Position numbers and translations under genes: made by a program. From positions 1-61,867 of the forward strand of contig NZ_JAFFJT010000033.1 in assembly GCF_016924665.1 (NCBI RefSeq): a DNA stretch of 61,867 nucleotides, given 5' to 3'. Origin of the DNA: Nocardioides sp. SYSU D00038 (GTDB lineage: Bacteria > Actinomycetota > Actinomycetes > Propionibacteriales > Nocardioidaceae). Position 1 is the first letter of the stretch; each line of letters starts with the position of its first letter. The notes under the pieces were generated by a model. That model had not been told where the DNA came from. It worked only from the letters and a program-made list of their open reading frames with translations, and ran no database searches. Below, in pieces: positions 33,049-42,522 of the stretch.

Positions 33049-34206
33049 TCAGCCGAAGTGGGCGACCCGGGCCCGGGCCCGCTTCCGGATCTCCGGAAGC
33101 TTCGCGTAGAGGTGCCGACCGGGGCAGGCGGTCTCGTTGGTGTCGCGGTGCCCGTCGACGACCGGGAGCGTGACCCGTCGGCCGGGCGCGAACCGGTCGC
33201 TGCCCTGAGAGGTCACGGTGATCCGCCCTGCGGGGTTGCGGCCGTGGCGGTCGAGCTTCCAGGCGGCGAGGTGGACCACCGCCTTCACGACCCGCTCCGG
33301 CGGGGCCTTGCGCTCGAAGTTGCCGATCACCGCGATGCCGGTGGAGGTGTGGTTGAAGCCGAGCGTGTGGGCGCCGCGCACCGGCCGGGCCCGGCCACCG
33401 GCCCGGCCGGTCCAGGTGCGGCCGTAGCGGTCGACCAGGAAGTTGTAGCCGAGGTCGGCCCAGCCCAGGCTCTGGGTGTGGTAGCGGTACATGCCGCGCA
33501 GCAGTGCCGGCACGTCGGCGCGGGAGTAGCCGTTGCCCGAGGCGGTGTGGTGGACGTGCACCTGCTTGATGGTGCGGTTGTAGCGCATCCGCCGGTCCCG
33601 CCAGGACTCGTCGGCGCCCCAGTCGCGCCGGCGCAGGATCCTCGGCGCCGGCGCCCCCGCCGCGCGGGCGGACGTCGTACGCCGGTGCGCGCTCCCGGCA
33701 GCCGGGGCGGCGTCGCGCGGCGTCGTGCCCGGGTCGATCAGCACCAGCCGGAGCCCGGCGGGCGCGCGGCCGTCGACCCGCACCTGCACGCCGGTCGAGC
33801 GGCCCACCCACGCCGCCTCGGTCGCGCCCACGTCGCTGGTCACGGCGTCGGCCTCGGTGCCGGCGTCCGGCCCGTCGTGGAGCACCGGCAGCTCGCGCCA
33901 GGCCCGCCAGCCGGAGCTGCCCCGGGTGCGCACCGCGACCCGGGCCTCGACCTCCCGGTCGGTCCAGGTGGCCCCCAGCATGGAGAACGGGCTGGTGGTC
34001 AGCGCCCCGGTGCGGCCCGCCGCGTCGAGGCGCGGGGCCAGGGCGACGTCGAGGTCGCGCACCGGGCCGTCACCCACGGCCCGCAGTCGCAGGGGCCCGG
34101 CGAGCGACCGCTCGGCCGCGGGTACGGGCGTGGCCGTCAGCAGGCCCGCCAGCACCACCGCTGCGGTCACGAGCAGGGCCGGACGACGCGCTCCGAGAGT
34201 CCCCAT
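33049..34206 (-). CDS. Secreted peptidoglycan recognition protein / N-acetylmuramoyl-L-alanine amidase
   Basis: A 385-residue exported protein: a signal peptide (about 1-31, ending near PVPAAE), a low-complexity N-terminal region and a C-terminal PGRP/amidase_2 domain from about 185. Zinc and catalytic features include VHVHHTASG, HTLGFNHTSTGIAVIGNF and DGHRDTNETACPG (His and Cys ligands). Expected to cleave the lactyl-amide bond of peptidoglycan stem peptides outside the membrane. CATGAT (34215-34220) lies 8 nt before the ATG. Its 3' end abuts the homopolymer block but is complete. Confidence 0.9.
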   Translation of the reverse strand: MGTLGARRPALLVTAAVVLAGLLTATPVPAAERSLAGPLRLRAVGDGPVRDLDVALAPRLDAAGRTGALTTSPFSMLGATWTDREVEARVAVRTRGSSGWRAWRELPVLHDGPDAGTEADAVTSDVGATEAAWVGRSTGVQVRVDGRAPAGLRLVLIDPGTTPRDAAPAAGSAHRRTTSARAAGAPAPRILRRRDWGADESWRDRRMRYNRTIKQVHVHHTASGNGYSRADVPALLRGMYRYHTQSLGWADLGYNFLVDRYGRTWTGRAGGRARPVRGAHTLGFNHTSTGIAVIGNFERKAPPERVVKAVVHLAAWKLDRHGRNPAGRITVTSQGSDRFAPGRRVTLPVVDGHRDTNETACPGRHLYAKLPEIRKRARARVAHFG

Positions 34207-34247
34207 GCCCCAAGATCATGCGTCACAGGAGTCACAGGGTAAAGGCG

Positions 34248-34850
34248 TCAGCTGAAGTCGAGCGGCTGGTTGCGGCTGCGCTTGAGCTCGAAGAAGTAGG
34301 GGTAGCTGGCGAGCGCCACCGCGCCGTCCCAGATCCGCCCGGCCTCCTCGCCGCGCGGGATCGAGCTCAGCACCGGGCCGAAGAACGCGGCGCCCTCGAT
34401 GGCGATCGTGGGGGTGCCGACCTCGTCGCCGACCTGGTCCATCCCGAGGTGGTGGGACTTCCTGATCGCGTCGTCGTACCCCTCGTCGTCCATCGCGTCG
34501 GCCAGCTCGACGGGCAGCCCGACCGCGACCAGGGCGTCCTCGATGACAGCGCGGTCGCGCCCGAGCTGCTGGTCGTGGATGCGGGTGCCGAGCGCGGTGT
34601 ACAGCTCGGCCAGCTTCTCCTGGCCGTGCTGCTCGTCGACGGCCTGGGCCACGCGCACCGGCCCCCAACCGCCCTCGAGCATCGCCCGGTACTCGTCGGG
34701 GATGTCCTTGTCCTCGTTCAGGTACGACAGGCTCATGATCCGCCAGGTCACCGTGACGTCGCGCACCTTCTCGACCTCGAGGATCCACCGCGAGGTGATC
34801 CAGGCGAACGGGCACATCGGGTCGAACCAGAACTCGGCGGAAGTCGTCAT
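34248..34850 (-). CDS. DsbA-family thioredoxin-fold protein (Rv2466c-like)
   Basis: A 200-residue cytosolic thioredoxin-fold protein related to mycothiol-dependent nitroreductase Rv2466c and hydroxychromene isomerases. The N-terminal active-site segment is DPMCPFAWITSRW, so it has one cysteine (C12) where Dsb proteins have CxxC. VGTPTIAI contains the cis-Pro. A monothiol, mycothiol-linked mechanism is plausible. Start ATG 34850 is chosen by homology. The pepN gene starts divergently at 34997. Confidence 0.85.
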   Translation of the reverse strand: MTTSAEFWFDPMCPFAWITSRWILEVEKVRDVTVTWRIMSLSYLNEDKDIPDEYRAMLEGGWGPVRVAQAVDEQHGQEKLAELYTALGTRIHDQQLGRDRAVIEDALVAVGLPVELADAMDDEGYDDAIRKSHHLGMDQVGDEVGTPTIAIEGAAFFGPVLSSIPRGEEAGRIWDGAVALASYPYFFELKRSRNQPLDFS

Positions 34851-34996
34851 GGTGGGCACAACCAGCCAGTACCCGAATTGTTCCCGCGAGCCGTCCTGAC
34901 GCCGACGGCGCGCCCGGGCCCGGCGCCCCACCGGTCTGTCACCCACGCGTCGCCCCACCTGTGGCGACGCGTCCGAGTGGTGGAATGATGCGCCGC

Positions 34997-37543
34997 ATGC
35001 CTGGCACCAACCTGACTCGGGACGAAGCGGCCGCGCGCGCCGCGCTGCTGGAGGTCACCTCCTACGAGGTCGAGCTCGACCTCACCACCGGGGACACGAC
35101 GTTCGGCTCGACGACGACGATCGCGTTCACCTGCAGCGAGCCGGGCGCCGAGACCTTCGCCGACCTGGTCGGCGCCACCGTGCACGAGATCACCCTCAAC
35201 GGCACCGCCGTCGACCCGGCCACGGCGTACGCCGACAGCCGGATCCGGCTCACCGGCCTGGCGGCCGAGAACACCCTCGTGGTGCGCGCCGACTGCACCT
35301 ACTCGCGCACCGGCGAGGGCCTGCACCGGTTCGTCGACCCCGCCGACGACCGGGTCTACCTCTACTCCCAGTTCGAGGTGCCCGACGCCCGCCGGGTGTT
35401 CACCACCTTCGAGCAGCCCGACCTCAAGTCGGTCTTCACCTTCGTGGTCACCGCGCCCGAGCACTGGAAGGTCGTCTCCAACTCCCCCAGCCCCGAGCCC
35501 ACCCCCGCCGGCGACGGCAGCGCGGTCTGGCGCTTCGAGCCCACCAAGCCGCTCTCGACGTACGTCACCGCGATCGTGGCGGGCGAGTACCACCAGGAGC
35601 AGCACGCCTACGAGGGCAGGCACGGCACCATCCCGCTGGGCCTCTACTGCCGCCAGTCGCTGGTGGAGCACCTCGACACCGAGGAGCTGCTGACCGTCAC
35701 CCGGCAGGGCTTCGAGTTCTTCGAGGACGCCTTCGGCTACCCCTACCCCTTCGGCAAGTACGACCAGCTGTTCGTGCCGGAGTACAACATGGGCGCGATG
35801 GAGAACGCGGGGTGCGTGACCCTGCGCGACGAGTACCTGCCGCGCAGCCGCCAGGACCGTGCGTTCTACGAGTTCCGGGTGGAGGTGATCCTCCACGAGA
35901 TGGCGCACATGTGGTTCGGCGACCTGGTGACCATGAAGTGGTGGGACGACCTGTGGCTCAACGAGTCGTTCGCCGAGTGGGCCTGCTACCACGCCGCCGT
36001 CGAGGCCACCGAGTTCACCGAGTCCTGGACCGGGTTCACCAACGCCCGCAAGAACTGGGCCTACCGCCAGGACCAGCTGCCGAGCACCCACCCGATCGCG
36101 GCCGACAACGTCGACCTGCACGCGGTGGAGGTCAACTTCGACGGCATCACCTACGCCAAGGGCGCCTCGGTGCTCAAGCAGCTCGTGGCGTGGGTCCGGC
36201 TGGAGAACTTCCTCGAGGGCCTCACCGGCTACTTCCACGACTTCGAGTACGCCAACAGCGAGTTCGCCGACCTGCTGACCGCGCTGGAGAAGTCCAGCGG
36301 CCGCGAGCTCGACTCCTGGGCCCAGGAGTGGCTGCAGACCACCGGCGTCAACACCCTGGCGCCGCGGTTCGAGCTCGACGCCGAGGGCCGGTACGCGTCG
36401 TTCGTGGTCGAGCAGGGCGCCCACCCCGACCACCCGACGCTGCGCCGGCACCGGATCGGCGTCGGCCTCTACGACCGCGTCGAGGGGCGCCTGGTGCGCC
36501 GCCAGTCGCTCGAGCTCGACGTCGAGGGCGCGACCACCGAGGTCCCCGAGCTCGTCGGCGTCACCCAGCCCGACCTGCTGCTGCTCAACGAGGGCGACCT
36601 CGCCTACGCCAAGATCCGCCTCGACCCGCGGTCGCTCGAGACCGTCGTCGAGGGCATCGCCACCATCGACGACTCGCTGGCGCGGGCCCTGTGCTGGGGC
36701 GCCGCGTGGGACATGACACGCGACGCGGAGATGACCGCCCACCAGTTCGTCGCGCTGGTGCTCTCGGGCCTCGGCTCCGAGACCGACGCGTTCGGGGTCA
36801 GCCGGCTGCCGGCGTACGCCGCCCAGGCCGTGCACCAGTACTCCGCGCCCGAGCGGCGCGCCGCGCTGCGGACCACCTGGGAGCAGGGCGTCCGCGCACT
36901 GCTCCACGACGCCGCCCCCGGCAGCGACCACCAGCTCAGCTTCGCGCGCGCCTTCGCCGCCGCCGCCCACAGCGATGCCGCCCTCGACGAGCTCGAGGCG
37001 CTGCTCGACGGCAGCCTGGTGCTCGACGGCCTGGCGGTCGACGCCGACCTGCGCTGGACCCTGGTGGGCTCGCTGGCCCGCAACGGCCGCGCCGACGCCG
37101 CCCGGATCGCCGACGAGCTGAGCCGCGACAACACCATCTCCGGCCAGGAGCACGCCGCCTCGGCGCTCGCGCTGCGGCCGCTCGCCGAGGCCAAGGCCCA
37201 GGCCTGGCAGGACGCCGTCGTGCGCGACGACGTGCCCAACGAGACCCAGCGCAGCATCGTGACGTCGTTCCAGGTGCCCGGCCAGGACGACGTGCTGGAG
37301 CCCTACGTCGAGCGCTACCTCGAGGTCGCCGACACGCTGTGGGAGGAGAAGGGCACCCAGCGCGCGTCGACGGTGCTGGAGTACATGTTCCCCAAGCAGC
37401 TCGCCAGCGAGGCCCTGCTCGCCCGGGTCGACGCCTGGCTGGAGTCGTCGCCGGCCAACCCGGCCGCGAAGCGCTACGTGCGCGAGGGTCGCGACGACGT
37501 GGCCCGCGCGCTGCGCGCGCAGGCCAGGGACGCCCGGGGCTGA
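34997..37543 (+). CDS. pepN: Aminopeptidase N
   Basis: M1-family zinc aminopeptidase that trims N-terminal residues from peptides in the cytosol. The 848-residue protein has the GAMEN exopeptidase motif at 266-270 and HEMAH at 300-304 with the third ligand E323, and a long helical ERAP1-like C-terminal domain. ATG 34997 gives the family N-terminus (MPGTNLTRDEA). Alternative ATGs at 34985-34988 exist. Length is usual. Confidence 0.95.
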   Translation: MPGTNLTRDEAAARAALLEVTSYEVELDLTTGDTTFGSTTTIAFTCSEPGAETFADLVGATVHEITLNGTAVDPATAYADSRIRLTGLAAENTLVVRADCTYSRTGEGLHRFVDPADDRVYLYSQFEVPDARRVFTTFEQPDLKSVFTFVVTAPEHWKVVSNSPSPEPTPAGDGSAVWRFEPTKPLSTYVTAIVAGEYHQEQHAYEGRHGTIPLGLYCRQSLVEHLDTEELLTVTRQGFEFFEDAFGYPYPFGKYDQLFVPEYNMGAMENAGCVTLRDEYLPRSRQDRAFYEFRVEVILHEMAHMWFGDLVTMKWWDDLWLNESFAEWACYHAAVEATEFTESWTGFTNARKNWAYRQDQLPSTHPIAADNVDLHAVEVNFDGITYAKGASVLKQLVAWVRLENFLEGLTGYFHDFEYANSEFADLLTALEKSSGRELDSWAQEWLQTTGVNTLAPRFELDAEGRYASFVVEQGAHPDHPTLRRHRIGVGLYDRVEGRLVRRQSLELDVEGATTEVPELVGVTQPDLLLLNEGDLAYAKIRLDPRSLETVVEGIATIDDSLARALCWGAAWDMTRDAEMTAHQFVALVLSGLGSETDAFGVSRLPAYAAQAVHQYSAPERRAALRTTWEQGVRALLHDAAPGSDHQLSFARAFAAAAHSDAALDELEALLDGSLVLDGLAVDADLRWTLVGSLARNGRADAARIADELSRDNTISGQEHAASALALRPLAEAKAQAWQDAVVRDDVPNETQRSIVTSFQVPGQDDVLEPYVERYLEVADTLWEEKGTQRASTVLEYMFPKQLASEALLARVDAWLESSPANPAAKRYVREGRDDVARALRAQARDARG

Positions 37544-37560
37544 GGCGCGACCGTCGGCGC

Positions 37561-37959
37561 TCAGTCGGCGGCGTGCAGGGTCTCCGGCGCGCGCGCCTGC
37601 TCGGCGAGCATCGTGATGCCGCGCTTGAGGCCGCCGGCCAGGTCGCCCTCGGCGAACTGTCCCTGCATGGCGGCGACCGCCTGCTCGACCTGCTGGTCCC
37701 GCAGGGTGCGGCGCACCCAGCCACCGGTGACGACCTCCACGAGGCGGGCGGTGGGGTCGACCATGATCAGGATGCTGCGAGCCGGGGCGACGAGGGAGTT
37801 GTGCAGGCTGGTCGCGAAGGCGCGCGGGTCGCCGCCCTGCGCGGCGCCGACGAAGACCGAGAACTCCACGCGGGAGGAGCGCTCGGCCTTGCGGATCGTC
37901 GCGTCGAGGTCGTAGCGCTCCTCGCTCGTGAACGGGTCACCAGCGGCCACTGGCGCCAC
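37561..37959 (-). CDS. DUF5130 (TPM-like) protein
   Basis: A protein of about 132 residues of the DUF5130 family, related to TPM domains: FTSEERYDLDATIRKAERSSRVEFSVFVG and LHNSLVAPARSILIMVDPTARLVEVVTG. The start is uncertain: GTG 37959 or GTG 37950, both inside the upstream gene, so the two genes overlap by at least 11 bp. No transmembrane helix. Function unknown; TPM domains in other proteins sit near membranes or photosystem repair. Confidence 0.8.
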   Translation of the reverse strand: MAPVAAGDPFTSEERYDLDATIRKAERSSRVEFSVFVGAAQGGDPRAFATSLHNSLVAPARSILIMVDPTARLVEVVTGGWVRRTLRDQQVEQAVAAMQGQFAEGDLAGGLKRGITMLAEQARAPETLHAAD

Positions 37960-38293
37960 CGGCTTCCGAGTCGGCGCCGTCGGGGCCGGCGAGCTCGGCG
38001 GTGCCCTTGCGGGGGCCGCCCAGCCACTGGTTCTCGACCGCCGGGGCACCCGGCGTGAGCCGCTCCCCGCGGGCGAGCGAGGGCACGTAGACCGCCAGCG
38101 CGATCAGCAGGAACAGGCCGAGCGGGATCGCCCCGAGCAGCAGCAGCGCGTGCACCATGTTCACGTCGTCGGGCTCGCTCCAGCCGACGGGGACGTCGGC
38201 CACCGCCGGCGTCGCGGAGGCGAGGCCGAGCGCGGCGGCGGCGAGGAGGACGACGAGCAGGCGGCGCGCGAGGCTCTGGGGCGAGGTGGTCAC
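37937..38293 (-). CDS. Small exported membrane protein
   Basis: A 118-residue protein with an N-terminal signal-like helix (about 10-31, ending ATPAVAD) and one transmembrane helix (about 43-67), then a charged tail. No family recognised with certainty; it travels with DUF5130. GTG 38293 is chosen because TATCCT (38300-38305) lies 6 nt upstream, suggesting a leaderless start. Divergent from mscS with a 43-bp gap. Confidence 0.7.
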   Translation of the reverse strand: MTTSPQSLARRLLVVLLAAAALGLASATPAVADVPVGWSEPDDVNMVHALLLLGAIPLGLFLLIALAVYVPSLARGERLTPGAPAVENQWLGGPRKGTAELAGPDGADSEAGGASGRW

Positions 38294-38336
38294 GCCCACA
38301 GGATATCGGCACCGACGCCTGTACATACTGGGGGCC

Positions 38337-39344
38337 ATGCCTGTGCTCCGGACGACACCCTGTGACGACGGCGAGCAGATCTGTCACCGGGTCTGGGATC
38401 TCACCGGCAACGACCGGCTCGCCGAGGTGGCCGACGTGGTGGTCGGCAAGCCGCTGGCCATCCTCGGGCTGGTCCTGGGCGGCCTGCTGGTGCGGTGGCT
38501 GCTGCACCGCCTGGTCGACCGCCTGGTCGCCCGCGCCGAGGAGGGCGTGCTGCCCGAGCGGGTCGGCCGGCTCTCGCGCCGCACCGCCCGTCTCCAGGCC
38601 TCGCAGGACGCCCGCGACCTGGCGACCACGACCCGCCGGGTGCAGCGCGCCAAGACCATGGGCGACCTGCTCAAGAGCGTGATCACCGGGGTGGTGGTCG
38701 CGATCGTCGGCACGATGGTGCTCAGCGAGCTGGGCGTCAACATCGCCCCGATCATCGCCAGCGCCGGCATCATCGGCATCGCGCTCGGCTTCGGCGCGCA
38801 GTCGCTGGTCAAGGACTTCCTGTCCGGGATCTTCATGATCTTCGAGGACCAGTACGGCGTGGGGGACGTCGTCGACGTCGGCGAGGCCAGCGGCACCGTG
38901 GAGGCGGTCAGCCTGCGGGTGACCCGGTTGCGCGACCTCAACGGCACGGTCTGGTACGTGCCCAACGGCGAGATCCTGCGGGTCGGCAACATGAGCCAGA
39001 ACTGGTCGCGCGCCGTCGTCGACGTGGGGGTCGGCTACGGCGAGGACCTGGCCCGGGTGAAGCGGGTGCTGGCCGAGGTCGCCCACGACCTGTGGCACGA
39101 CGACGACTTCCGCGAGCTCGTGATCGAGGAGCCCGAGGTGACCGGCGTGGAGATGCTGGCCCCCGACTCGATCACGCTGCGGGTGATGGTCAAGACCGCG
39201 CCCATGGAGCAGTGGGGCGTCGCCCGCGAGCTGCGGCAGCGGATCAAGGCCCGCTTCGACCACGAGGGCATCGAGATCCCGCTGCCCCAGCGCGTGGTCT
39301 GGCACCGCGACCCCGACCCGAGGACGGCCGACCCGGCCGAGTGA
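38337..39344 (+). CDS. mscS: Small-conductance mechanosensitive channel, MscS family
   Basis: A 335-residue channel with transmembrane helices near 25-45, 108-128 and the pore helix around 130-160, containing the Gly/Ala-rich IASAGIIGIALGFGAQSLVKDF segment, followed by the MscS beta domain (YGVGDVVDVGEASGTVE) and C-terminal vestibule. Opens on membrane tension to release solutes. CATACT lies 7 nt before the ATG. A strong hairpin follows the stop codon. Confidence 0.92.
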   Translation: MPVLRTTPCDDGEQICHRVWDLTGNDRLAEVADVVVGKPLAILGLVLGGLLVRWLLHRLVDRLVARAEEGVLPERVGRLSRRTARLQASQDARDLATTTRRVQRAKTMGDLLKSVITGVVVAIVGTMVLSELGVNIAPIIASAGIIGIALGFGAQSLVKDFLSGIFMIFEDQYGVGDVVDVGEASGTVEAVSLRVTRLRDLNGTVWYVPNGEILRVGNMSQNWSRAVVDVGVGYGEDLARVKRVLAEVAHDLWHDDDFRELVIEEPEVTGVEMLAPDSITLRVMVKTAPMEQWGVARELRQRIKARFDHEGIEIPLPQRVVWHRDPDPRTADPAE

Positions 39345-39357
39345 GACCCCCTCCCCG

Positions 39358-39407
39358 ACCCACGCAGCAGGGCCCGGACCTCGCGGTCCGGGCCCTGCTG
39401 CGTGGGT
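39358..39407. terminator. Bidirectional hairpin terminator
   Basis: Perfect 23-bp inverted repeat (39358-39380 and 39385-39407) with a 4-base TCGC loop, starting 13 nt after the mscS stop and ending 15 nt before the convergent OsmC-like stop. There is no T-run, as common in high-GC actinobacteria. Confidence 0.85.
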
Positions 39408-39422
39408 GGCGTCGCGCCGGCC

Positions 39423-39848
39423 TCAGGCCAGCGCGGCGTCCAGCGTGATCGTGGTGCCGGCCAGTGCCTGCGAGACCGGGCAGCCCGCCTTGGCGGCCTC
39501 GGCCGCGGCGACGAAGGCGTCCTCGTCGATGCCCTCGACGACCCCGCGGACGGTGAGCTTGATGCCGGTGATGCCGGTGCCCGGGGTCAGCTCGACCTCG
39601 GCGGTGGTGGTCAGCGAGGTAGCCGGGGTGTCGGCCTTGGCGAGCCCGTTGGAGAGCGCCATGGAGAAGCAGGACGAGTGGGCGGCGGCGATCAGCTCCT
39701 CGGGGCTGGTCTTGCCGTTGGCCTCCTCGGCGCGGGAGGGCCAGGAGACGTCGTAGGTGCCGATGCCCGACGACTCCAGGGTCACCTTGCCGGAGCCCTC
39801 GAAGAGCGTGCCTTCCCAGACGGTCGTGGCCTGACGAACGGTTGCCAT
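39423..39848 (-). CDS. OsmC-family peroxiredoxin
   Basis: A 141-residue OsmC/Ohr-like protein that reduces organic or hydrogen peroxides using two cysteines, here C60 (HSSCFSMAL) and C123 (AGCPVSQAL). The pattern with WPSRAEE and SPEELIAAAHSSC fits the OsmC subgroup. Start ATG 39848 has AAGGAG 10 nt upstream. A short repeat rich in GAGGTCGGTG (about 39868-39900) precedes it. Confidence 0.93.
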   Translation of the reverse strand: MATVRQATTVWEGTLFEGSGKVTLESSGIGTYDVSWPSRAEEANGKTSPEELIAAAHSSCFSMALSNGLAKADTPATSLTTTAEVELTPGTGITGIKLTVRGVVEGIDEDAFVAAAEAAKAGCPVSQALAGTTITLDAALA

Positions 39849-39969
39849 GCGCGGATCACTCCTTGTGAGGTTGGTCGTGAGGTCGGTGGTGAGGTCGGTG
39901 TCGACACCGATGTCGCGAGTCTTGCACGCCCGGCGCGGCCCGGTTCGGTGGCGCAGGGACAATGGACGG

Positions 39970-40344
39970 GTGAGCACCTTCTACGACGAGATCGGCGGCG
40001 CCGACACGATCACCCGGATCGTGGCGAGGTTCTACGAGGGCGTCGCCACCGACGAGGTGCTGCGGCCGATGTACCCCGAGGAGGACCTCGGTCCGGCCGA
40101 GGAGCGGTTCCGGCTCTTCCTGATCCAGTACTGGGGCGGCCCGACCACCTACTCCGACAGCCGAGGGCACCCGCGGCTGCGGATGCGGCACGCGCCGTAC
40201 GCCGTGGGGCTGGAGGCCAAGGAGCACTGGCTGATGCACTTCCGGGCCGCGCTCGACGAGGTCGGCCTGCCGCCCGAGCAGGACGCGAAGTTCTGGGACT
40301 ACGTCACCCACGCCGCGCAGTTCATGGTCAACACCTTCGAGTGA
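39970..40344 (+). CDS. glbO: Group II truncated hemoglobin
   Basis: A 124-residue globin of the trHbO type. Family landmarks are FYDEIGG at the start, Tyr22 (B10), the proximal His at residue 74 in RMRHAPY, and Trp87 (G8). Binds O2 and possibly takes part in peroxide or NO handling; mycobacterial GlbO is membrane associated. GTG 39970 is chosen; GACAAT (39958-39963) lies 6 nt upstream. It is divergent from the peroxiredoxin gene. Confidence 0.93.
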   Translation: MSTFYDEIGGADTITRIVARFYEGVATDEVLRPMYPEEDLGPAEERFRLFLIQYWGGPTTYSDSRGHPRLRMRHAPYAVGLEAKEHWLMHFRAALDEVGLPPEQDAKFWDYVTHAAQFMVNTFE

Positions 40345-40348
40345 GCGC

Positions 40349-41215
40349 TCAGCCGGCCGCGGCCCGCAGCGCGTCGAGGTAGACCGGGTCGGGGTGGGTC
40401 GCGCGGCCGGTGGCGGGGTCGACGCAGACCACGACCACCCGCGACCGGGCCACCGCACGCTCCCCGTCGGAGATCTCGGCCTCGATGGTGTAGGACCGCT
40501 CCCCCACCCGCGAGACCCACGACCACACGTCGTAGGGCTCGGGACGCAGGAACATCGGCCGCACGTACTCGAGGTCGGCCTGCGCGACGACGATCGAGAA
40601 CGACCGGGGCGGGGGCAGCTCGTGCCACAGCCGGCTGTGCAGCCGGAGCCGCGCCTCCTGGAAGTACTCGAGGAACTTCACGTTGTTGACGTGGCGGTAG
40701 GGGTCGAGGTCGGACCAGCGCACCTGGACGGGGTAGTGACCGGCCTCGGTGCGCGGCCCCTCGCCCAGCCTCGGGAGCGGCGCGGCCGGCTCCTCGGGCT
40801 CGTCGAGCCAGGGCCGCAGCGCGGCGTCCTCCTCGGGCGAGATGCGGCGCAGCTTGTTGGTGGCGAGGTCGAAGGCCGCGTGCTCGGTGGTCGCGCTGGC
40901 GTGCACCCGCCGGCCGTCGGGGCCCTCGGTGAACACCTCGTAGTCGAGGGCGAACGACGCCGCACCCAGCCGGGTCAGCCACAGCTCCACGGCCACGCCG
41001 GCCTCCCGGTGCTCCAGCGGCTCGCGGTAGACCAGCCGGCTCTTGCTCACCACCATCGCGGGACGCTCGGTGGGCTCGCGCCGCCCGGCGACGTGCGCCT
41101 CGCGGAAGAACGCGACCCGGGCCTCCTGGAGGTAGTCGGCGTAGACGACGTTGTTGACGTGCTTCTGGACGTCCATGTCGGCCCACCGGGTGGGGCACTC
41201 GTAGCGGAAGCGCAC
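40349..41215 (-). CDS. Double-hotdog acyl-CoA thioesterase
   Basis: A 288-residue protein with two 4HBT hotdog domains in tandem. Each has a catalytic-type motif: DMDVQKHVNNVVYADYLQEAR near residue 13 and DLDPYRHVNNVKFLEYFQEAR near 174. Hydrolyses acyl-CoA to free acid. Starts at GTG 41215, divergent from the thiolase. A CACCAT -10-like hexamer lies 6 nt upstream. Confidence 0.9.
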   Translation of the reverse strand: MRFRYECPTRWADMDVQKHVNNVVYADYLQEARVAFFREAHVAGRREPTERPAMVVSKSRLVYREPLEHREAGVAVELWLTRLGAASFALDYEVFTEGPDGRRVHASATTEHAAFDLATNKLRRISPEEDAALRPWLDEPEEPAAPLPRLGEGPRTEAGHYPVQVRWSDLDPYRHVNNVKFLEYFQEARLRLHSRLWHELPPPRSFSIVVAQADLEYVRPMFLRPEPYDVWSWVSRVGERSYTIEAEISDGERAVARSRVVVVCVDPATGRATHPDPVYLDALRAAAG

Positions 41216-41304
41216 GCGCCGATGGTGTCAGATACGCCACACGCCACGGGGTCCGGTCGGCAGTAGTGTGGCGGAGCGCACCGCACACCGAGATCGGAGA
41301 GCAC

Positions 41305-42519
41305 ATGCCCGAGGCAGTCATCGTTTCCGCGGCCCGGACCCCCATCGGCCGGGCCAACAAGGGATCACTGAAGGACTTCCGCCCCGACGACCTCGCCGGG
41401 CTCGCGATCACGGCGGCCCTGGAGAAGATCCCGGCCCTGGACCCGACCACGATCGACGACCACTACCTCGGCTGCGGCCTGCCGGGCGGGGAGTCGGGCA
41501 ACAACATGGCTCGCATCGTCAACGTCGCGCTCGGGCTCGACGACGTCCCCGGCGCCACCATCACGCGCTACTGCTCCTCGTCGGTGCAGACCACCCGGAT
41601 GGCCTTCCACGCCATCAAGGCCGGAGAGGGCGACGTGTTCATCTCCGCCGGCGTCGAGACGGTGTCGCGGTTCGCCAAGGGCACCAGCGACCACTGGCCC
41701 GACACCCGCAACCCGATCTTCGACGACGCGGTGGCGCGCACCGAGGAGACCGCCAAGGGCGGCGTCGACTGGCACGACCCGCGCGACGACGGGCAGCTGC
41801 CCGACGTCTACATCGCGATGGGCCAGACGGCCGAGAACGTCGCCCGGCTGCGCGGCCTCGACCGCAAGGAGCTCGACGAGTTCGGCGTCCGCTCCCAGAA
41901 CCTCGCCGAGAAGGCGATCGCCGACGGTTTCTGGGCCCGCGAGATCACCCCGGTCACCACGCCCGACGGCACCGTGGTCTCCGCCGACGACGGCCCCCGC
42001 GCCGGGGTGACCTACGACGGCATCAAGGACCTCCAGCCGGTGTTCCGCCCCGACGGCGTCGTCACGGCCGGCAACTGCTGCGCGCTCAACGACGGCGCGG
42101 CCGCGGTGATCGTCATGTCCGACACCAAGGCCGCCGAGCTGGGCCTGACCCCGCTGGCCCGGATCGTGTCGACGGGCGTCTCCGGCCTCTCCCCCGAGAT
42201 CATGGGCCTGGGCCCGGTCGAGGCGACCAAGCGCGCGCTGGCCAACGCCGGCATGAGCATCGGCGACATCGACCTGGTGGAGATCAACGAGGCGTTCGCG
42301 GCGCAGGTCGTGCCGTCGTACCAGGAGCTCGGCATCGACATCGACCGGCTCAACGTCAACGGCGGCGCGATCGCCGTGGGCCACCCGTTCGGCATGACCG
42401 GTGCCCGCCTGCAGAACACGATGCTCAACTCGCTGGACTGGCACGACAAGTCCACCGGCCTGATCACCATGTGCGTGGGTGGCGGCCAGGGCATGGCGCT
42501 CATCCTCGAGCGGGTCTGA
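41305..42519 (+). CDS. Acetyl-CoA C-acyltransferase (thiolase)
   Basis: A 404-residue thiolase. Nucleophile C90 lies in RYCSSSVQT, the His in GHPFGMTGAR and the second Cys in MCVGGGQG. Catalyses reversible thiolytic cleavage of 3-ketoacyl-CoA; whether it works in beta-oxidation or biosynthesis is not readable. ATG 41305 has GGAG 5 nt upstream. Divergent from a thioesterase, suggesting acyl-CoA metabolism at this locus. Confidence 0.93.
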   Translation: MPEAVIVSAARTPIGRANKGSLKDFRPDDLAGLAITAALEKIPALDPTTIDDHYLGCGLPGGESGNNMARIVNVALGLDDVPGATITRYCSSSVQTTRMAFHAIKAGEGDVFISAGVETVSRFAKGTSDHWPDTRNPIFDDAVARTEETAKGGVDWHDPRDDGQLPDVYIAMGQTAENVARLRGLDRKELDEFGVRSQNLAEKAIADGFWAREITPVTTPDGTVVSADDGPRAGVTYDGIKDLQPVFRPDGVVTAGNCCALNDGAAAVIVMSDTKAAELGLTPLARIVSTGVSGLSPEIMGLGPVEATKRALANAGMSIGDIDLVEINEAFAAQVVPSYQELGIDIDRLNVNGGAIAVGHPFGMTGARLQNTMLNSLDWHDKSTGLITMCVGGGQGMALILERV

Positions 42520-42522
42520 GCC